In this document: in pieces, positions 5,618 through 9,448 of the stretch
How positions within the stretch are numbered: position 1 is the first letter of the stretch
Layout of the letters: the number at the start of each line of letters is the position of its first letter
Assembly: GCA_964415445.1 (NCBI GenBank)
Contig: CAYQAE010000001.1
Location: 32,030 to 41,477, forward strand
Direction of reading: 5' to 3'
Length of the DNA: 9,448 nt
DNA from: CAYQAE01 sp964415445 [NCBI: uncultured archaeon]
Lineage (GTDB): Archaea; CAYQAE01
Notes under the pieces: generated by a model
What the model saw: the letters and a program-made list of their open reading frames with translations, nothing else
Database searches by the model: none
Told to the model about the DNA's origin: nothing
Made by a program: the position numbers and the translations under genes

Positions 5618-6289
5618 ATGAACATTGTTATTTCATTAGGAGGTTCAATACTTTTATCTGATTTTAGGGCTTCTAAAATCAAAAAATATATTGCAATCCT
5701 AAAAAAATTGGCTAAAGATCACAATATTATTGTGGTAACTGGTGGCGGTTCAATAGCAAGAGATTATATTAAAGTAGTTAAAGAACTAGGTGCAAATGAT
5801 TTTTATGCAGATGAAATAGGTATTCAAGTTACAAGAATTAATGCAAAAGTTTTATTATCTGGTCTAGGCGATTTAGGCTATTTTTGTATATCTAAAGATT
5901 TTGATGATGTTAGAGAAGGATCTCTTTCAGGTAAAATAGTAGTTATGGGTGGAACTTTTCCATCAATTAGCACTGATGGAACATCGGCATTAGTATCAGA
6001 AGCGACAGGTGCAGATTTATTTATAAATGCAACTTCAGTAGATGGCGTCTATGAAAAAGATCCTAAAAAAAATAAAGATGTAAAAATAATACCAAAATTA
6101 ACTTATGATCATCTATCTAAAATTTTAGCTTCTAATAATTCTCAAGCTGGAACATATGCACTTTTTGATAGAACAGCGATTGATGTTCTAAAAAGATCTA
6201 ATATTCCTTGTATAGTTGTAAATGGTTATGATCCTGAAAATCTTATAAAAGCAACAAAAAAAGATATAGGTACATATATCTCAAATTAA
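5618..6289 (+). CDS. pyrH: UMP kinase, archaeal PyrH type
   Basis: Amino-acid-kinase-fold enzyme that phosphorylates UMP to UDP with ATP, feeding pyrimidine nucleotides to RNA and DNA synthesis in the cytosol. It has 223 residues, typical of the archaeal branch. Motifs in order: ISLGGS (5-10), VVTGGGSIARDY (39-50, phosphate/ATP loop), the UMP-site region VMGGTFPSISTDGTSA (109-124), and NATSVDGVYEKDPKK (137-151), the nucleotide-binding segment shared by the family. The start is the ATG at 5618, which begins MNIVISLGGS directly at the first strand. An open extension 30 codons upstream lies across the rpoH promoter and start and does not fit the family. The gene probably has a leaderless transcript. 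The DUF2116-like gene follows 20 bases downstream. Confidence 0.93.
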   Translation: MNIVISLGGSILLSDFRASKIKKYIAILKKLAKDHNIIVVTGGGSIARDYIKVVKELGANDFYADEIGIQVTRINAKVLLSGLGDLGYFCISKDFDDVREGSLSGKIVVMGGTFPSISTDGTSALVSEATGADLFINATSVDGVYEKDPKKNKDVKIIPKLTYDHLSKILASNNSQAGTYALFDRTAIDVLKRSNIPCIVVNGYDPENLIKATKKDIGTYISN

Positions 6290-6293
6290 TTAT

Positions 6294-6300
6294 AAGGAGA
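6294..6300 (+). promoter_or_regulatory. Shine-Dalgarno supporting a TTG start
   Basis: AAGGAGA lies between the pyrH stop and the TTG at 6310-6312, nine bases before the TTG. It is the main evidence that the zinc-ribbon protein begins at this TTG. Confidence 0.6.
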
Positions 6301-6309
6301 GTTGATAGT

Positions 6310-6495
6310 TTGAAAATACAATCACATCATCATTGTCTAGTATGTGCAGATGCGATACCTTCAGATAAAAGATTTTGTTCGCAAAGATGTGAAGACAGAT
6401 ATGTAGGAGTTCAGAAGAAAAAAAATTTCTTTAACATGCTTCTGATGACTACAATTTTAGTTTGGTTAGTTATCTTAGTATTTCTGACAAGTTAG
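6310..6495 (+). CDS. Zinc-ribbon, single-TM protein (DUF2116-like)
   Basis: A 61-residue protein with a small metal-binding knuckle followed by one membrane helix. The N-terminus carries three histidines (H6-H8) and four cysteines in C9-x2-C12 ... C23-x3-C27, a likely zinc site. Basic residues K36-K38 then lead into a hydrophobic helix at about 40-60. The basic side suggests that the zinc domain faces the cytoplasm. The layout and the CSQRCEDRY region match my memory of DUF2116, a family of unknown function in Euryarchaeota. The TTG start has AAGGAGA upstream. It is 20 bases after pyrH and probably co-transcribed with it. No function can be assigned. Confidence 0.78.
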   Translation: MKIQSHHHCLVCADAIPSDKRFCSQRCEDRYVGVQKKKNFFNMLLMTTILVWLVILVFLTS

Positions 6496-6505
6496 TCTAA
6501 AAAGT

Positions 6506-6545
6506 TTTATATTATTTAATATGGATGATCTTAAAAAGAGGAGAG
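6506..6545 (+). promoter_or_regulatory. Promoter and RBS of the eIF5A-DHS operon
   Basis: TTTATATT at 6506-6513 follows a purine-rich stretch (AAAAAG at about 6499-6504) that could act as a BRE. It predicts a start of transcription near 6535. The strong SD GAGGAGAG (6538-6545) is then close to the 5' end of the transcript, four bases before the eIF5A ATG. The 54-base gap after the zinc-ribbon gene leaves room for a separate promoter, though read-through from pyrH is also possible. Confidence 0.5.
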
Positions 6546-6549
6546 TCTT

Positions 6550-6933
6550 ATGGCAAAAAAACTTTCAGAAGTTCGGCAATTAAAAGAAGGAAAATATATT
6601 ATAATAGATAATGAACCATGTAGGATATTAAATATATCTACATCTTCTCCAGGAAAACATGGTGCTGCTAAAGCTCGTATAGATGCAAGAGGATTATTTG
6701 ATGATCAAAAAAGAACTATTATTAAGCCAGTAACTGCAAAAATAGACGTTCCTATCATAGACAAAAGAAAAGGACAAGTTTTATCTGTTGGTGGTCCTGA
6801 AATTCAATTAATGGATTTGGAAACTTATGAAACTATAGATGTACCTAATCCTGATGGAGTTGAAGTTCAAGAAGGTGGAGAAGCGTCTTATATGATTGTC
6901 TTGGGTCGGAAAAAAATAACAGGATCTAAATAA
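6550..6933 (+). CDS. eif5a: Translation factor aIF5A (eIF5A), hypusine-containing
   Basis: Archaeal orthologue of eIF5A and bacterial EF-P. It binds the ribosomal E site and helps peptide-bond formation at difficult sequences and during termination. It has 127 residues, normal for archaea. The N-terminal SH3-like domain carries the modification loop S32-S-P-G-K36-H-G, in which K36 is the lysine converted to deoxyhypusine/hypusine. The C-terminal OB domain begins near [15 protein letters not shown] (68-82) and contains the [10 protein letters not shown] strand. The ATG start has a strong SD. The gene is followed after 16 bases by deoxyhypusine synthase, the enzyme that modifies K36, so substrate and enzyme are made together. 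Confidence 0.96.
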   Translation: MAKKLSEVRQLKEGKYIIIDNEPCRILNISTSSPGKHGAAKARIDARGLFDDQKRTIIKPVTAKIDVPIIDKRKGQVLSVGGPEIQLMDLETYETIDVPNPDGVEVQEGGEASYMIVLGRKKITGSK

Positions 6934-6936
6934 CCC

Positions 6937-6942
6937 AAGGTG
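6937..6942 (+). promoter_or_regulatory. Shine-Dalgarno supporting the TTG start of deoxyhypusine synthase
   Basis: AAGGTG seven bases before the TTG at 6950, placed in the 16-base gap after the eIF5A stop. No ATG lies closer to it in the right frame; the first in-frame ATG is codon 7. Confidence 0.6.
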
Positions 6943-6949
6943 TAAACTA

Positions 6950-7870
6950 TTGAAAAAAGTCCATCAAATGGATCCTTCTTCTTTTTTTGATATTAATTCT
7001 TTAATTTCTGAGATGGAAAAATCTGGTGTCTTTGGAGCAGGCCGAATAGCACAAGCTTATTCTATTCTAAGTGAGATGTTTGAAGACGATGATTCAACAG
7101 TTTTTTTAGGCCTAGCTGGTGCTATGGTTCCCGGTGGAATGGGAAAAATAATTTCAGAGTTAATTAAACAGGGTTATGTTGATGTCTTAGTTACTACAGG
7201 TGCGAATATAACTCATGATCTAATTGAAGCATTTGGATATTCTCACAATCGTGACGTTGTAGATAATGATACTAAATTATACAAAGAAGGTATAAATAGA
7301 ATTTATGATTCTTATTTGAAAAATGAAGCATTTGAAGGATTTGAAAAAAAAATCAATGAAATATTAGATAAAATATTCAAAAATAAATCCAAAATATCTG
7401 CAAATAAATTATTGAATGAGATAGGTATGCATTTAGAAGATGAATCATCTATTGTGCGCCAAGCATATTTAAACGAAGTTCCTATTTTTGTCCCAGCATT
7501 AACTGATTCTGTATTGGGTCTTCAAATTTATTTATATCTTCAGGGGAGAGATATTGATATTGGTTTTTTCAGAGATTTAAATGATATTATAGATATATCT
7601 CACAATTGTAAGAAAGCCGGGGCAATTATACTTGGAGGAGGAGTACCTAAAAATTATATTTTTCAGTCGATCTTGATGTGTCCGAAATGTTTTGATTATG
7701 CTATCCAGATCACAACAGATAGGCCTGAAAACGGTGGTTTAAGTGGTGCAACATTAGAAGAAGCAGTATCTTGGGGTAAAGTAAATTCAGAGGCAAAAAC
7801 TGCTACTATCTATTGTGATTCAACTATTGCTTTTCCTCTTTTGATTAGTAATTTTTTGGAAAAAAAATAA
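6950..7870 (+). CDS. dys: Deoxyhypusine synthase
   Basis: NAD-dependent enzyme that transfers the aminobutyl group of spermidine to the eIF5A lysine, forming deoxyhypusine; usually a cytosolic homotetramer. It has 306 residues, at the short end of the normal range. The N-terminal VFGAGRIAQAY region (27-37) and the NAD-site segment FLGLAGAMVPGGMG are present, as is TTGANITHD. The C-terminal signature is complete: GGGVPKN, YAIQITTDRPENGGLSGAT, and EAVSWGK with the catalytic lysine at K277, then a conserved FPLL. The TTG start has AAGGTG before it. It is paired with its substrate gene. The stop lies 15 bases from the stop of the convergent macro-domain gene. Confidence 0.95.
   Translation: MKKVHQMDPSSFFDINSLISEMEKSGVFGAGRIAQAYSILSEMFEDDDSTVFLGLAGAMVPGGMGKIISELIKQGYVDVLVTTGANITHDLIEAFGYSHNRDVVDNDTKLYKEGINRIYDSYLKNEAFEGFEKKINEILDKIFKNKSKISANKLLNEIGMHLEDESSIVRQAYLNEVPIFVPALTDSVLGLQIYLYLQGRDIDIGFFRDLNDIIDISHNCKKAGAIILGGGVPKNYIFQSILMCPKCFDYAIQITTDRPENGGLSGATLEEAVSWGKVNSEAKTATIYCDSTIAFPLLISNFLEKK
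7860..7867 (-). terminator. T8 run, likely terminator for the macro-domain gene
   Basis: Eight T on the minus strand, about 20 bases past the macro-domain stop codon and inside the last codons of the convergent deoxyhypusine synthase gene. Fits archaeal T-tract termination. Confidence 0.42.
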
Positions 7871-7885
7871 TTTTGCTAATTAATT

Positions 7886-8416
7886 TTATAAGAAGTTAGA
7901 TAATTTTTTTGCATGAATTTCTAAATCTTTTTCACTGTAGAGCACAAATCGAATTTTTTTGACATATTTAAGTTTTGGGATAGTTTCAATAATAGTTTTA
8001 AGTGCTATTTCTGCTGCTTCTTCAATTGGATATCCAAAAGCACCTGTAGAGATTGCAGGAAATCCGATTGAATTTATTTTATTTTTGTCAGCAATCTTTA
8101 GTGCATTTCGATAGCAATTTGCTAAAAGTTCATTTTCTGGCTTATCTATTCCATAAATAGGCCCTAAACAGTGAATAACATAATTGTTAGGAAGATTATA
8201 TCCTTTTGTAATTACTGCGTCTCCTGGCTTGATAGGTGCTAAATGATGACATTCTTTTTCAAGTTCTTCTCCTGCAACCCGATGAATAGCTCCAGCGACA
8301 CCTCCTCCTATTCTAAGTTCTGCATTTGCTGCATTGACAATAGCATCTATATCTTTTTGTAAGGTTATATCTCCCTCAATACATTGAATTTTTACATTAG
8401 ATATTGTTTTTTCCAT
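7886..8416 (-). CDS. Macro-domain protein (ADP-ribose / O-acetyl-ADP-ribose binding, MacroD-like)
   Basis: A stand-alone macro domain of 176 residues. Such proteins bind ADP-ribose, and many hydrolyse O-acetyl-ADP-ribose or remove mono-ADP-ribose from proteins or nucleic acids. Motifs: EGDIT (14-18) at the adenine site, IVNAANAELRIGGGVAGAIH (26-45) around the distal ribose, and GFPAISTGAFGYP (118-130), the diphosphate loop. In MacroD/YmdB enzymes the residue after GGGV is usually the catalytic Asp (GGGVDGAIH); here it is Ala (A41), as in some archaeal binding-type macro domains such as AF1521. Binding is well supported, while hydrolysis by the MacroD mechanism is doubtful. The ATG start has a very strong SD. 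The gene lies 45 bases after the membrane-protein gene and may share its transcript. Confidence 0.93.
   Translation of the reverse strand: MEKTISNVKIQCIEGDITLQKDIDAIVNAANAELRIGGGVAGAIHRVAGEELEKECHHLAPIKPGDAVITKGYNLPNNYVIHCLGPIYGIDKPENELLANCYRNALKIADKNKINSIGFPAISTGAFGYPIEEAAEIALKTIIETIPKLKYVKKIRFVLYSEKDLEIHAKKLSNFL
7904..7910 (+). terminator. T7 run, likely terminator for the eIF5A-DHS transcript
   Basis: Seven T on the plus strand, 33 bases after the deoxyhypusine synthase stop and inside the end of the convergent macro-domain gene. Shorter T4 runs at 7871-7874 and 7884-7887 come first. Confidence 0.42.
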
Positions 8417-8424
8417 ATTATAGA

Positions 8425-8431
8425 CACCTCC
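8425..8431 (-). promoter_or_regulatory. Strong Shine-Dalgarno of the macro-domain gene
   Basis: GGAGGTG, a seven-base match to the archaeal 16S rRNA tail, eight bases before the ATG at 8416. It is one of the strongest ribosome binding sites in the window and suggests efficient translation. Confidence 0.75.
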
Positions 8432-8461
8432 ATATTTATTTAATTAAAGAATAAAGATAAT

Positions 8462-9313
8462 TTATTCAAAAATACTCTTTACTTGTTGAGATTCTTCTTC
8501 AACTTCTCTTTGCATGTATCCTCCAATAACTTGTATGAGTGCAAAAACAAAAGCAGAAGATAATAAATATGGGAAATAATCTTCAGTTATACCTGAAAAA
8601 TCTTCAAAATCACTTAAAGATTCAAATGTTTCTTGTTCATATCTTTGATCCCAAATGTGACCTTCATCTATAGAATAAGAATACGCACACATATTTGCGA
8701 CAAAACAGATTGAGAAAATTATTGCAATTCTAAAAGAATATTTTTTTGCTTTAAAGTATATCAATAAAAATAGTATAACCCCTAAAATCCAGCTTAAAAG
8801 CATAGTTTCTTGGCCTGCATTTCCTTCTATAAAAGAAGCATACGACTTATCTGATAAATTAAACAAAGAATATGCACTAAAAAGAATTGGAGAAATTAAA
8901 ACAATTACAAAAGTACTTAATATTAAAGCAATTATCGCTAAAAAATTAACATATTGTTCAACGATAATATTTTTATCCCACCTTTGATTTGTTAGATCTT
9001 CTAGTCGTTTTGCAGATTCATCAAAAAAATCAACAAAATCTTCGCCTCTGTCGGTATAATATTGAGTCATAAAAAATAAAAACATCATCAAAATGAAAAA
9101 AACTAGTACTAGTTTTCTTTTTCTACATCCTACATATACTCCTATAGTTAGTATTAATATAATTAGATATACAGTTATATAATTTATAATCCTTCTTCTG
9201 AATTCAGCATCATGATCTGAAGTTATTTCGAAAAGACCTATTATTTGAATAATAATGCAAAAAAGTATCGATAGGGGTAAAACTTTTTCAGAAGTTTCAT
9301 ATAATTCGACCAT
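8462..9313 (-). CDS. Hypothetical seven-TM integral membrane protein
   Basis: A 283-residue protein that I do not recognise. Hydrophobic helices are seen at about 11-30, 43-63, 68-86, 121-147, 171-188, 195-214 and 246-267, so seven membrane spans are likely. The positive residues R39-R41 and C63-RKRK67 suggest that the loops around 31-42 and 63-67 need careful topology prediction, as they flank opposite ends of TM2. Two larger loops, at 87-118 (YTDRGEDFVDFFDESAKR...) and 215-245 (DEGHIWDQRYEQETFESLSD...), are rich in acidic and aromatic residues. The C-terminal tail is acidic. No transporter, sensor or enzyme motif is visible. The start is ATG at 9313 with only a weak GTGAG nearby. It lies 45 bases upstream of the macro-domain gene with no T-tract between, so the two may be co-transcribed. 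Confidence 0.72.
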   Translation of the reverse strand: MVELYETSEKVLPLSILFCIIIQIIGLFEITSDHDAEFRRRIINYITVYLIILILTIGVYVGCRKRKLVLVFFILMMFLFFMTQYYTDRGEDFVDFFDESAKRLEDLTNQRWDKNIIVEQYVNFLAIIALILSTFVIVLISPILFSAYSLFNLSDKSYASFIEGNAGQETMLLSWILGVILFLLIYFKAKKYSFRIAIIFSICFVANMCAYSYSIDEGHIWDQRYEQETFESLSDFEDFSGITEDYFPYLLSSAFVFALIQVIGGYMQREVEEESQQVKSIFE

Positions 9314-9448
9314 AATATCTCACGAGTTATTATTACATTTTAATACTAATATTTCTAAATAATCTTTATTCTAAGATAATGTCTGAAGTTAATGATTATT
9401 TTATAAATCGAACAGAAATTATTTAATAGTATTACACCTTACTATTTG
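9314..9448. other. Right-edge intergenic region, no gene seen
   Basis: This 135-base AT-rich stretch upstream of the seven-TM gene holds no convincing gene on either strand. On the minus strand TATTAAAA at 9346-9339 lies about 29 bases before the ATG at 9313 and could support a nearly leaderless transcript. A second candidate, TTTATAAAA at about 9407-9399, would give a leader of about 65 bases. Neither is decisive. Confidence 0.3.

Noticed and set aside
34-9313. Reassignment of TGA to an amino acid
   Set aside because: No complete gene in the window contains an in-frame TGA and all have normal lengths, so there is no evidence for TGA as a sense codon; only its absence as a stop is noted.
9379-9426. 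A 15-codon plus-strand frame starting MSEVNDYF
   Set aside because: Too short, with no SD, and nothing around it supports translation.

Overview
The window is AT-rich (roughly 30% GC by eye) and archaeal. It encodes a class-1 archaeal release factor (aRF1), RNA polymerase subunit H (Rpo5/RPB5 family), an archaeal-type UMP kinase, eIF5A with its hypusination lysine, and deoxyhypusine synthase. Promoters look archaeal (TTTATATA-type TATA boxes), and many starts have Shine-Dalgarno (SD) sequences matching the usual 16S tail (GGAGGTG, AGGAG). The zinc-ribbon/one-TM protein next to UMP kinase resembles the DUF2116 family, which I associate with Euryarchaeota. The lineage cannot be fixed from this window; a euryarchaeal/Thermoplasmata-like or a DPANN archaeon are both possible. 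No rRNA, tRNA, CRISPR array, insertion sequence or phage gene was seen, and no gene-free stretch exceeds 300 bases.

Layout. From 1 to 5534 everything reads on the minus strand. At the left edge is the first seven codons of a gene running off the window, preceded by a GT-B glycosyltransferase (34-1077) and an orphan acidic coiled-coil protein (1281-1736). Then comes a tight four-gene block that reads, in transcription order, rpoH (5534-4998), prf1/aRF1 (4975-3734), a 75-residue two-TM protein (3741-3514) and argS (3524-1845). The two-TM gene overlaps both neighbours by a few bases. A promoter region at about 5535-5617 separates rpoH from the plus-strand series pyrH/UMP kinase (5618-6289), DUF2116-like protein (6310-6495), eIF5A (6550-6933) and deoxyhypusine synthase (6950-7870). 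The right end returns to the minus strand with a macro-domain ADP-ribose protein (8416-7886) and a seven-TM orphan membrane protein (9313-8462).

How the genes fit together. The central block is information processing: an RNA polymerase jaw/assembly subunit, the stop-codon release factor, a tRNA synthetase, pyrimidine nucleotide supply, and the eIF5A substrate beside the enzyme that modifies it. eIF5A and deoxyhypusine synthase share one transcript 16 bp apart, and a good TATA/SD pair sits before eIF5A.

Most notable. The rpoH product is 178 residues, not the roughly 75-85 usual for archaea. Its C-terminal third is an unmistakable RpoH/RPB5 assembly domain. Its N-terminal ~104 residues look like a degenerate restriction-endonuclease-like (Mrr-type) domain, giving the same two-domain order as full-length eukaryotic RPB5, whose jaw domain has a restriction-endonuclease-like fold. 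Second, the release factor just downstream has NIKD in place of NIKS and His in place of the Gly of the GTx loop, and none of the 12 complete genes here ends in TGA. Weaker points are an Ala in place of the usual MacroD Asp, a HIGN variant of HIGH in ArgRS, and a single near-symmetric TATA element that may serve both rpoH and pyrH.
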